From Kitasatospora purpeofusca (GTDB lineage Bacteria > Actinomycetota > Actinomycetes > Streptomycetales > Streptomycetaceae), in assembly GCF_000718025.1 (NCBI RefSeq), contig NZ_JODS01000011.1, forward strand, positions 124,001-188,000: a stretch of DNA of 64,000 nucleotides, read 5' to 3'. The position numbers and the translations under genes are program-made. Positions 42,933 to 50,382 of this stretch are shown here, piece after piece. Below the pieces are notes generated by a model. That model made no database searches and was not told the DNA's origin. It was given only the letters and a program-made list of their open reading frames with translations. The first letter of the stretch is position 1; each line of letters starts with the position of its first letter.

Positions 42933-43781
42933 TCAGCTGGTGGTGGCGAGGTCGTGGAGGTGGTCGGCGAGGTCGTCGCTGGGCAGGCTGATCGGTCCGT
43001 ACTCCGCGTCGCGGACGATGTCGAGGTCGTCGAGTGCTTCGCGCAGGGCGGGGTCCGGTGGGTGGGGTGCGGCGCCCAGGGCGGTGAGGTGGTCACTGAC
43101 CAGGGGCAGGCAGGCGAGGTGGCAGCCGGGGACCGGCGGCAGGAGCGCCGCCGTCGCGGGGCGGCCGGGCAGGAATGCCTCCGGGCGAACGGCCTGGGCG
43201 AACCAGTGCTCGGCGGCTTTCATCTCGCCCAGGCGGACGTGGTGGAGGTAGAGGCACAGGCACGCGGCTGCGTTTTCGGCGCCGCCGGCGAACTGCCACC
43301 AGAACTGGGCCTCCTGGTAGCGGCCCACGAGGTGGAGGAGGCAGGCGAAGACCAGGGCGCCGTGCGGTTCCACGGTGCCGTCGTGCAGGCGCTTCAGGGC
43401 GTCGGCGGCGCCGTCCTCGCCGATGATCACGCCGGCGAGGGCGCGCAGGTAGCGGTCGGCGTGATCGTGGTGGGTCAGGCTCTGGGCGTCGGCGGGCGAG
43501 CACTCCCCCGCCGGTCCGCCGGGGCCCGGGAAGGGCGGCGGACCGTCCGGTCCGGGCCGGGTGGCCGCCCTGGGCAGTTGCGGTGCGGGAACGGTGCGCC
43601 ACCGTCCCTCGTGCCCGGCGCCGCTGCCGACGGGGTCGTCCGTCTCATGGGCGCAGCGCTCGGCGCGGCGGACCGCGAGTTTCTCGGCGATGCGTCGGCG
43701 GCCGGCGGTGAGGTCGTAGAGGGGGATGGGGCCGGCGGCGCGGATGCCGCCTCCGGCCAGCAGGATGTCGAGCGGGTCCAT
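42933..43781 (-). CDS. TPR-like protein encoded with an ECF sigma factor
   Basis: A 282-residue cytoplasmic protein. The middle has helical repeats of the TPR/Sel1 kind (ALVFACLLHLVGRYQEAQFW, WQFAGGAENAAACLCLYLHH, GEMKAAEHWFAQAV). The C-terminus ends LDDLDIVRDAEYGPISLPSD. It starts five bases after the sigma factor gene. Comparable sigma-TPR pairs are common in streptomycetes, but their function is not established; a regulator of the sigma factor is possible. Confidence 0.7.
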   Translation of the reverse strand: MDPLDILLAGGGIRAAGPIPLYDLTAGRRRIAEKLAVRRAERCAHETDDPVGSGAGHEGRWRTVPAPQLPRAATRPGPDGPPPFPGPGGPAGECSPADAQSLTHHDHADRYLRALAGVIIGEDGAADALKRLHDGTVEPHGALVFACLLHLVGRYQEAQFWWQFAGGAENAAACLCLYLHHVRLGEMKAAEHWFAQAVRPEAFLPGRPATAALLPPVPGCHLACLPLVSDHLTALGAAPHPPDPALREALDDLDIVRDAEYGPISLPSDDLADHLHDLATTS

Positions 43782-43786
43782 GGGGA

Positions 43787-44416
43787 TCACTCCTCGTCGT
43801 GCGTGCGGCCGCGCACGAGCGTGCGGCGCGGTGCGAGGCGGGTCTTGAGGCGGGTTCTGGCCTGGGAGACGAGGGAGCGGACGGTGCCCTCCTCGATTCC
43901 CATGACTTCGGCGATGTGGGTGGGGGTGTAGCCGGCGAGGAAGCGCAGGACGACGACGTCGTGCTGGCGGCCGGGGAGTTTCTGGATGGCGCGGGCGACG
44001 CTGATGCCGATGCCGAGGTCCTCGACCATGCACTCGTCGACCTGTTCGAGGAGGCGCTTGGCGCGTTCGATGAGGACGTAGGCGAAGGCGGCTTCCTCGA
44101 TGAGCGCGAGGTGTTCGGCCCGGCGCAGGCATTCGGCCTCCACGACCCGGCGCAGCAGGGCCCAGGCGTAGGCGGCCGGGCTGGGTTGGGCGAGGACGCG
44201 GTGCCAGCGGTCGGCGAGGGCGACGAAGACGTCGTCGACGAGGTCGCACACGACGGCGGGGTCGCCGAGGTGGGCGAAGGCGTAGTCGGTGTAGCGCTGG
44301 GCGTGCAGGTCGTGGAAGGCGGTGAACGATATGGGCAGGGGTGCCGGGTCGGGGGCCGGTCGGGGGACGCGGGTGCTGGAGGTGTCGGCCGCGTCCGCGG
44401 GCGGGAAGTCGTTCAC
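43787..44416 (-). CDS. ECF-type RNA polymerase sigma factor
   Basis: A 209-residue sigma-70 family protein with a region 2 (FHDLHAQRYTDYAFAHLGDP, VCDLVDDVFVALADRW) and a region 4 HTH (IQKLPGRQHDVVVLRFLAGY, HIAEVMGIEEGTVRSLVSQA). GTG 44416 is preceded by GGGGGAGC and overlaps a short upstream frame by four bases. No classical anti-sigma gene is adjacent; the TPR-like protein follows directly. It probably directs a small stress or developmental regulon. Confidence 0.88.
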   Translation of the reverse strand: MNDFPPADAADTSSTRVPRPAPDPAPLPISFTAFHDLHAQRYTDYAFAHLGDPAVVCDLVDDVFVALADRWHRVLAQPSPAAYAWALLRRVVEAECLRRAEHLALIEEAAFAYVLIERAKRLLEQVDECMVEDLGIGISVARAIQKLPGRQHDVVVLRFLAGYTPTHIAEVMGIEEGTVRSLVSQARTRLKTRLAPRRTLVRGRTHDEE

Positions 44417-44583
44417 CGCTCCCCCCGGGTCGGGTCCGGGACGGCGCCGCGCGGTGCGGTGCGGTGGTGGCGCGGCGTCCGCGGCTGGGCGGGGGGCGCG
44501 CAGGCGGTGCGGATGGTGACGGGGTGGTGCCCGGGCCGGCGGGTGGCGCCGGTCAACAACTTGGCGGGGATGGGGGTCGTCAC
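44413..44583 (-). CDS. Short Pro/Arg-rich frame coupled to the sigma factor
   Basis: A 56-codon frame from GTG 44583 (AAGGA seven bases upstream) begins VTTPIPAKLLTGATRRPGHH and ends PDPTRGER. Nearly all its codons end in G or C, and its stop overlaps the sigma factor start as GTGA, so it probably serves translational coupling. No family is recognised. Confidence 0.5.
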   Translation of the reverse strand: MTTPIPAKLLTGATRRPGHHPVTIRTACAPPAQPRTPRHHRTAPRGAVPDPTRGER

Positions 44584-44675
44584 GTGCTGGTCCTTCACTT
44601 CTCGATGGCTGCGCGCTCCGTGACGGTGAGTCAGTGCGGGGAGTCCGGAGCGTGTCTGAGGCCAGCTTCTCGGTC

Positions 44676-44692
44676 GAACATCGAAAATGTTC
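44676..44692. promoter_or_regulatory. GAACAT-N5-ATGTTC inverted repeat upstream of the sigma operon
   Basis: A perfect 6-bp-arm repeat lies 93 bases before the short leader frame, in the 371-base gap 44584-44954 shared with the divergent membrane-protein gene. It is a candidate operator for either side. I see no gene in the gap. Confidence 0.35.
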
Positions 44693-44954
44693 ACGCCCAA
44701 GAGGAAGAAATTCCGGATCCGAGTGCTCCGATCCGGCGAACCGGTGGCCCCACGAACGGGAGAGTGCCGGCAGCGCGGCCCAGGACGCCGACCGGGCCAC
44801 GTGTTCAAGACTCCGCTCCTTCCGGTGGAGAAGAAGCGTTGCTCGTTCATCTCTCAGCAGAGACGGCGGCTCGCGCCGTCGGCCGGGGAGAATGATCGAT
44901 CGAACGCGCACCGACCCCTGTCGGCAGCCGCGCCGGACGGACAGAATCACCCGT

Positions 44955-46064
44955 ATGACAACCGCCACGGTCGCACCGCCCACCGGTGCCGCTCCCCTCG
45001 ACCTCGCCAGGGGATTCCTGACCGGCGGCGTGATCGGGGCGTCGCTGGCCGCCTTCGTCGTCGGCTGCACTCTCGGCAGGGTCCCCCTGATCGTCGCCGG
45101 TCCGGCCCTGCTCGCGGCCTACGCGCTGCTGTTCCGCCTCGCCGGCGCGCCGCGCCGGGCCCGGGAGGGCGCCCTGGCTCCCCTCACGGCACTGGCGCTG
45201 ATCGACGGACGGGAGATGCGCACGGTCGCGGAGACGGACGTCCCGGTGCGCTTCGACCTGACCGTCGCCCCGGACCTGGCGCCCGCCTTCCGCATCCGGA
45301 TCACCCAGGACGTGCACGTCTCCGAACTCAGCAACCACCGGCCGGGCACGGTCCTGGTGGTCCGCTACCCTCCGGACCGGCCGTGGCTGCTGCGGATCGT
45401 GAGGCGGCCGACCCCGGAGTGGGAGGACCGGGCGGCCGGCGCCGTCCTGGAACCGGCATCCGGGCCGGTCGTGGTGGCAGACCGCCCGGACGGCTGCGCC
45501 TGGAGCCTGACCACCCTGCTCGGGGTGCTGCTCGGCGCGGCCGCCGTGGTCCTGCTCATGCGGGCCGAGCTGTTCGGGAGGGACACCGACACGCCCGCCG
45601 CCCGGCCCGTCACCTCGTCGAGCACGAGCACGAGCACGTTCTCGGTGACGGCCACGGTCACCTCCTCGACCACCGGCACGGTGGCCTTCGGCCCCGGCCG
45701 GTCGGTGCTGGACCGGGGCGTGCTGCGGGAGGCCGTCGAGTCGCTCACCGGGGGCGGGGGCGGGGACGGCAGGCAGGCGCTGACCGTCGTGGTGCGGGAG
45801 CAGCTGCTGACGGTGGTGTTCGCCCCCGACGGGGTGAGCGCCCCGGCGTTCGACCCGCGGTCGCTGCCCTTCGATCGCGTGCCCGCGCTGGTCGAGGAGG
45901 CCAGGACCACGCTCGGTGTCGACGCGCCGCGCACCTGGCAGCTCTCCGCGGAGCGCCTGGCCGGTGCTCTCACGATCAGGATCGGCGTGGCCGGGGCCGG
46001 CGGCTCGGCCTCGCTGGAGGCGGACGGGCTGGGCACGGTGGTGCGGCGCAGCCCGGCCCGTTGA
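44955..46064 (+). CDS. Membrane protein of unknown function
   Basis: A 369-residue protein. Two N-terminal membrane helices (about 20-60) are followed by a beta-rich domain of about 110 residues, a third helix (LTTLLGVLLGAAAVVLLMRA) and a Ser/Thr-rich linker. A C-terminal extracytoplasmic domain follows. The start lacks a clear ribosome site and may be leaderless. The next gene has a similar architecture (helix, small domain, helices), so the pair may work together. I do not recognise a family. Confidence 0.7.
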   Translation: MTTATVAPPTGAAPLDLARGFLTGGVIGASLAAFVVGCTLGRVPLIVAGPALLAAYALLFRLAGAPRRAREGALAPLTALALIDGREMRTVAETDVPVRFDLTVAPDLAPAFRIRITQDVHVSELSNHRPGTVLVVRYPPDRPWLLRIVRRPTPEWEDRAAGAVLEPASGPVVVADRPDGCAWSLTTLLGVLLGAAAVVLLMRAELFGRDTDTPAARPVTSSSTSTSTFSVTATVTSSTTGTVAFGPGRSVLDRGVLREAVESLTGGGGGDGRQALTVVVREQLLTVVFAPDGVSAPAFDPRSLPFDRVPALVEEARTTLGVDAPRTWQLSAERLAGALTIRIGVAGAGGSASLEADGLGTVVRRSPAR

Positions 46065-46170
46065 GGGCGCGCGGCAGCGGTGGTCGTGGTGCTGCGGGCT
46101 GGTGGAGCGGCGGGCCGGGGTGGTGCGGGCGGGTGGAGCGACGGGGTCGGAACGGCAGGAGGGACGGGCG

Positions 46171-47040
46171 ATGGGGTGGCACGGGTACCTGGCGGTGTGG
46201 TGCGGGGTGCTGGGCGCGGTGGCGCTGGTGGGGTACGGCAGGTCGCTGGCCGGGATGACGCGCGCGCAGCGGGCGGTGCGGGTCCCGGGACGGATCGAAC
46301 AGGTGCGGGTGCCCCGGAACGGCGGCTCCCGGCGCGGGGGAATCCCGGTGGTGGTGTCCTACCGCGAGCCGTCCAGCGGCGCGCGGGTCGTGGTGACGAA
46401 CGACGGGGAGCACGGCGAGCAGGGTGAGACGATCACCGCCGCGTGGACGGGCCGGGAGATCGGGGTGTGCTACCCGCGCGGCAGGCCGCACGACTACCGG
46501 TTCACCGCGGACCCGCAGGCGGGCGGTCGCGGGCTGGGCCTGCCGAACACGGCGCTGTTCCTGCTGTACGCCGGCCTGGTGGTCGCCGCCGCGGTCGACC
46601 GCGGCTGGCCGTGGGCGTTGATCGGCGTCTGCGGGCCGTGGGCCCTCGTCGGCGTCTGCTACCTGCCGGGGAACGTGCGCGACACCAGGCACCGCCGTGA
46701 GCGGCTGGCATCGATGATCGCCGCCGAAGGCCGGATCGTCGCGGTACTGCGGGACGTCACCACCGACGCCGAGGGCAGTACCTCCACCACGGTCACACCG
46801 GTGGTGGCGTTCACGACCCGCGAGGGCGCGGCCGTCACCGCGCACTGCGACGCGGGGGTGCCGGATCCGGCCGACTCGTACGGGCGGCACCTGACGGTCC
46901 ACTACCCCGCCGACGACCCCGCCGGATTCGTCCTCGACCACGCGGCCCAGCAGCGTTCGGTACGCTCCGACATCGCGGTCAACGTGGTGTTCCTGGTTCT
47001 CGTCGCGGCAGCGGCCGTCACGGGCGTCCTCCTGCTCTGA
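46171..47040 (+). CDS. DUF3592-like membrane protein
   Basis: A 289-residue protein. An N-terminal helix, a small beta domain (GRIEQVRVPRNGGSRRGGIP, VVSYREPSSG), a helical pair (about 118-165), a second copy of the same kind of domain (GRIVAVLRDVTTDAEGSTST, TPVVAFTTREG) and a final helix (VVFLVLVAAAAVTGVLLL) are visible. Tandem domains of this sort are typical of DUF3592 proteins. GGAGGGAC precedes ATG 46171. Function unknown. Confidence 0.75.
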   Translation: MGWHGYLAVWCGVLGAVALVGYGRSLAGMTRAQRAVRVPGRIEQVRVPRNGGSRRGGIPVVVSYREPSSGARVVVTNDGEHGEQGETITAAWTGREIGVCYPRGRPHDYRFTADPQAGGRGLGLPNTALFLLYAGLVVAAAVDRGWPWALIGVCGPWALVGVCYLPGNVRDTRHRRERLASMIAAEGRIVAVLRDVTTDAEGSTSTTVTPVVAFTTREGAAVTAHCDAGVPDPADSYGRHLTVHYPADDPAGFVLDHAAQQRSVRSDIAVNVVFLVLVAAAAVTGVLLL

Positions 47041-47081
47041 CCCGGGGTCGGGACCGGGTCGTCCGACAGCTCCGCAGGAGT

Positions 47082-47140
47082 CGGCTCCCTCGGAGCCGGT
47101 TCAGCAAGGCCGGTCTCGACCGTGAGCGAGCCGGAACCGG
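47082..47140. terminator. Hairpin cluster between converging membrane-protein genes
   Basis: CGGCTCC-CTC-GGAGCCG (47082-47098), CGGTC-TC-GACCG (47111-47122) and a longer pairing of CCGGTTC (47096-47102) with GAACCGG (47134-47140) fill the 106-base convergent gap. Together they look like a bidirectional terminator. Confidence 0.55.
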
Positions 47141-47146
47141 GCCCGC

Positions 47147-47770
47147 TCAGGCAGCCCTGCGGGGCATCACCCGGCAGGTGAAGACCAGGTTGACCACGAT
47201 GACGGCCACTGCGGGGATGTCGCCGATCATCAGCAGGAAGAGCGGGAACAGGTGCGCCAGCACCGCGAGGGCGCAGCGGGCGTCGCGGCCCCGGGCGGCC
47301 CACGGGGCCACCATGAGCAGGGCCACGACGACGGGGCCGCCGATGGCCGACGCGGAGAGGGCGAACAGCGTCAACAGTGACTCGCTGGAGGTCCAGGTGC
47401 CGCCGTAGGCCGCCGTGATGGCCAGGCCGACCAGGTCGAGGAGCAGGACGGTGGGCGCCAGGAACCGGAGTACGTAACGGGTGGCGGCGCGCAGGAACCA
47501 GCGCAGGGCCGCCCCGCCGTGGTCCGCCCAGCCGCGCGCGCCGATGGCGAACGGGAGGAGCAGGAGCGGCAGCCCGCACAGGAGGTACATCGCCGGGTCC
47601 CCACCGGGGTAGCCGTCGTCGAGTTCGAACACCAGGAGGTAGGCCGCGGGCAGGAGAGCGAGCAGGGTGACGGTGAGGGAGTACGCGGTGTCGCACGGAA
47701 CACCGCGCACCTTTCCCCCAGTCTGTCCCCCGCCCGTCGCAGTTGTCACCGGTCCGGAGTTCCGCTTCAT
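47147..47770 (-). CDS. Polytopic membrane protein of unknown function
   Basis: A 207-residue protein with about six hydrophobic segments and a Gly-rich cytoplasmic start (MKRNSGPVTTATGGGQTGGK). GGAGGGGGC precedes; the ATG at 47770 and a GTG two codons earlier are both possible. A perfect TTGAACGCGTTCAA palindrome stands about 20 bases upstream, so a repressor is likely. No family recognised. Confidence 0.7.
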   Translation of the reverse strand: MKRNSGPVTTATGGGQTGGKVRGVPCDTAYSLTVTLLALLPAAYLLVFELDDGYPGGDPAMYLLCGLPLLLLPFAIGARGWADHGGAALRWFLRAATRYVLRFLAPTVLLLDLVGLAITAAYGGTWTSSESLLTLFALSASAIGGPVVVALLMVAPWAARGRDARCALAVLAHLFPLFLLMIGDIPAVAVIVVNLVFTCRVMPRRAA

Positions 47771-47791
47771 TCCCACGCCCCCTCCACGAGA

Positions 47792-47805
47792 TTGAACGCG
47801 TTCAA
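47792..47805. promoter_or_regulatory. TTGAACGCGTTCAA palindrome
   Basis: A 14-bp perfect palindrome between the putative promoter and ribosome site of the 47770 membrane-protein gene. It resembles operators of TetR- or GntR-type repressors, but no such gene is adjacent. Confidence 0.5.
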
Positions 47806-48007
47806 AGTAGGGCCCGGTGCCTCCGTCGGTCAATCTCCTGGACCGTGCCGATAGGCCGTCGGGCCCGGCGCCCGGGACAGGAAACAACCGTCGACGGCCT
47901 GAATCTCGACGGTCGAGGGGGGCAGAACGGGACGCCGCCCCGGTCGCGGGGCGGCGCCGGCCGTGTCGTGGTTCCTCCGCCGCCCGCACCCGGCCTGCGC
48001 CCCGGTG

Positions 48008-49210
48008 TCAGGACCGTACGCGGGTGCGCCTCTCGGCCCGGTCCACCGTCCCCTCCCCCGGAGCTTCGGGCCCCAGCCGTCGGCGCAGCAGCACGGCGGC
48101 CAGTGCCGCCAACGCGAACGCCGCTCCCACCCAGGGGAGTTGGCGCGCCCCGGCGGTTGCGACCGCCAGGCCGCCGGCGGCGCTGCCGATCGTGATGCCG
48201 AGGTTGGAGAAGGAGATGAAGAGGCTGTTGCCGAACTCCGGGGCGTCCCGGGCGTCCCGGGCCAGCCAGGTCTGGCTGACGACGAGTCCGCCCGAGTGGA
48301 CCGCGCCCCACAGGAGCACGGCGAGGACGGTGGGACCGGCCCACGGGGCGACGGTGCGAAGGAGGACGTAGAGCAGCGCGTAGAGGACGGGGAAGGCGGT
48401 CACCGTCCGGACCGGGTCGCGTTCCAGCAGTCGGCCGAAGAGGAGGTTGCCGAGGACCATCACGACCCCGAAGGCCATCAGCAGGGCACCGATCGTCGAT
48501 CCGCCGAGGTGCGTGACGCGTTCCAGGTACTCGGCGAAGTAGCCGTAGACCGAGAACATCGCCGCGAAGACGAACACCACGGCCGACAGGGACAACCACA
48601 GCCGGGGGCGGTTCAGAATGCCCAACTGGTCCCCGTAGGAGAGACGTTGCCCGGCGGGCATGGACGGGAAGAGGGCCAGGATCCCGACCAGGGCGAGCAG
48701 GTTGGCGCCGGCGCCGAACCAGAACGCGGCCGCGAGGGAGAAGTGTTCGGCGAGATAGGAGGTTGCCGGCACACCGAACGCGAAGCCCAGCGTCACCCCG
48801 GCGAAGACGGTGGTGGCGGCCCTGGTGGCCTTCTCCGGCGGCACGAGCCGGGTGGCGGCGGTCAGCGCCACCGCGAAGAACACCGGATGGAAGAGCGCCG
48901 GCACGATCCGGAAGACGAGCATCACCGGGAAACTGTCGGTGAGCGCGTAGACGGCGTTGGAGGCCGCGAACACCGCGAGCGCCGCCGCCAGGACGGCCTT
49001 GCGCCGAACCCCGGAGGCCAGCAGTGTCGCGAACGGGCCGGCCGCGGCGACCACGAGCGCGAACACCCCCACCAGCCACCCGGCTGTCGCCGTCGGCACG
49101 CCGAGTTCCTCGGAGATCCGGGGCAGGACGCCGACGACGCCCATCTCCGTGGTGATGATGCCGAACACCCCCAGGGAGAGGGTCAGGACAACAGGACCGG
49201 TCTTTCCCAT
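48008..49210 (-). CDS. MFS efflux transporter
   Basis: A 400-residue, twelve-helix major facilitator of the drug:proton antiporter type (DHA1, AraJ/YdhP-like). The N-terminus GVFGIITTEMGVVGVLPRIS is characteristic. GGAAGG precedes ATG 49210. The divergently placed partner signal is an ArsR-type regulator encoded just upstream on the same strand. The substrate is unknown. Confidence 0.9.
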   Translation of the reverse strand: MGKTGPVVLTLSLGVFGIITTEMGVVGVLPRISEELGVPTATAGWLVGVFALVVAAAGPFATLLASGVRRKAVLAAALAVFAASNAVYALTDSFPVMLVFRIVPALFHPVFFAVALTAATRLVPPEKATRAATTVFAGVTLGFAFGVPATSYLAEHFSLAAAFWFGAGANLLALVGILALFPSMPAGQRLSYGDQLGILNRPRLWLSLSAVVFVFAAMFSVYGYFAEYLERVTHLGGSTIGALLMAFGVVMVLGNLLFGRLLERDPVRTVTAFPVLYALLYVLLRTVAPWAGPTVLAVLLWGAVHSGGLVVSQTWLARDARDAPEFGNSLFISFSNLGITIGSAAGGLAVATAGARQLPWVGAAFALAALAAVLLRRRLGPEAPGEGTVDRAERRTRVRS

Positions 49211-49270
49211 GACTGCCTTCCGCCGTCGGCCGGGCGCGGGCACGGCTGCGCCGCCCCGTCGGACCGAGCT

Positions 49271-49290
49271 ACAAATCTAGATAGTTAGAT
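49271..49290. promoter_or_regulatory. AT-rich element before the MFS gene
   Basis: The AT-rich stretch ATCTAGATAGTTAGAT lies about 65 bases upstream of the MFS start, in a region otherwise high in GC. It resembles the ATCTAATATT core before the ArsR gene (49692-49713). Confidence 0.35.
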
Positions 49291-49345
49291 GGGTTTGCGC
49301 GCGAAAAGGGCGCACCCCTCCCCCGCGCCGACCCGGGAACGAGCG

Positions 49346-49657
49346 TCAGAGCTCGTCGCGCACGTACGCCGCGAAGGCGGCGATCGTCTCCTCGTTGCGC
49401 CGGTAGAACGTCCACTTGCCGACCCGCTCCGACACCAGCAGCCCGGCGTCCCGCAGAATCTGCAGGTAGCCGGAGACCACCGACTGGGCCAACCCGGAAC
49501 GCTCCCGGATCTCCGTCACGCACACGCCGATGTGGAAGCCGACACCGCGCTCGCGGTAGTACTCCTCGTCCCAGTAGAGCTCCGGCGTCTTCAGCCAGCG
49601 CAGGAACTCCGCCCGCGCGGGATTGGCGAGCGCCTTGTGGACGGCCAGTGGATCCAC
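49346..49657 (-). CDS. ArsR-family transcriptional regulator
   Basis: A 103-residue winged-helix repressor. The HTH is in SGLAQSVVSGYLQILRDAGL, followed by the wing VSERVGKWTFYRRNE. A single Cys (GVCVTEI) is present, but no CxC metal motif, so it need not sense metal. GTG 49657 follows AAAGGGG. It is cotranscribed with or adjacent to the MFS gene, which it probably represses. Confidence 0.88.
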   Translation of the reverse strand: MDPLAVHKALANPARAEFLRWLKTPELYWDEEYYRERGVGFHIGVCVTEIRERSGLAQSVVSGYLQILRDAGLLVSERVGKWTFYRRNEETIAAFAAYVRDEL

Positions 49658-49691
49658 CGCACACCCCTTTCGCGAGCCGGACCTCCCGGGA

Positions 49692-49713
49692 CGTATCTAA
49701 TATTCTCGATACG
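49692..49713. promoter_or_regulatory. CGTATC-N10-GATACG operator of the ArsR gene
   Basis: A 6-bp-arm inverted repeat with an AT-rich centre, 35 bases upstream of the ArsR start. It probably serves autoregulation. Confidence 0.5.
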
Positions 49714-49767
49714 AAGAAACGTGTCAACCCGGAACCCCGGTTCGCGGCCGTCGCACCGCGCCCCCGC

Positions 49768-50382
49768 TCAACCGCCGGGGCGCGGCCGGAGTGCCCGCGC
49801 GACGCCCCAGCCCGTGGCCGCCAGGCCGGCCAGGGCGATCGGGCGCGACCACTCCCCCGCCCCGGTCGGCGCGAACGCGACGGACAGGACCAGCCCGGAC
49901 GCGGCGAGGGCGGCCAGCACGTGCGCGGGCCGGGCGCGGTCGCGCTGCGGGCCGAGGACGTCGACCAGCAGCAGATAGCCGATCAGGAGCGCGGCCACCG
50001 CCGCGATCCGCCCGAACGGGGGCTCGCCCAGCGCGGCCAGCAGGACGCTCCCGGCCGCCAGCACGGTACTGCGTGACCCGGCGAGCCGGCCGGGCCAGCT
50101 GTGCGGGCGGTGCGGCGGCTCCTCGAGCGGCGGGGCGGCCCAGAGGGCGAAGGCCGCGGCGGCCACCACGGTGGCGGGCCCGAAGCGGTCCGCCGCACCG
50201 TCGGCGGCGCCGGCCCCGGCGGCGGTGAGCGCGAGGGCGACACCGGTACAGCGCAGCGCGGCCCGCTCGGCCCACCGCGACCACGGGGCCGCAGGGGCGG
50301 TCGGGGCGGTCGGGGCCGCGGCAGGAATCGGGGCCGCCACAGGAACCGGGGCCGAGGTCGGGACGGGGTCGGGCGTGGTCAT
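49768..50382 (-). CDS. Membrane protein at the end of the MoxR operon
   Basis: A 204-residue protein with an Ala/Pro-rich N-terminal tail (about 1-35) and about five membrane segments. Its ATG overlaps the DUF58 stop as ATGA, so it belongs to the same operon. It is rich in Ala, with no recognised family. Confidence 0.75.
   Translation of the reverse strand: MTTPDPVPTSAPVPVAAPIPAAAPTAPTAPAAPWSRWAERAALRCTGVALALTAAGAGAADGAADRFGPATVVAAAAFALWAAPPLEEPPHRPHSWPGRLAGSRSTVLAAGSVLLAALGEPPFGRIAAVAALLIGYLLLVDVLGPQRDRARPAHVLAALAASGLVLSVAFAPTGAGEWSRPIALAGLAATGWGVARALRPRPGG

Noticed and set aside
44676..44692. GAACAT/ATGTTC repeat as a LexA (SOS) box
   Set aside because: The actinobacterial SOS box is GAAC-N4-GTTC; the spacing here is wrong and neither neighbour is a repair gene.
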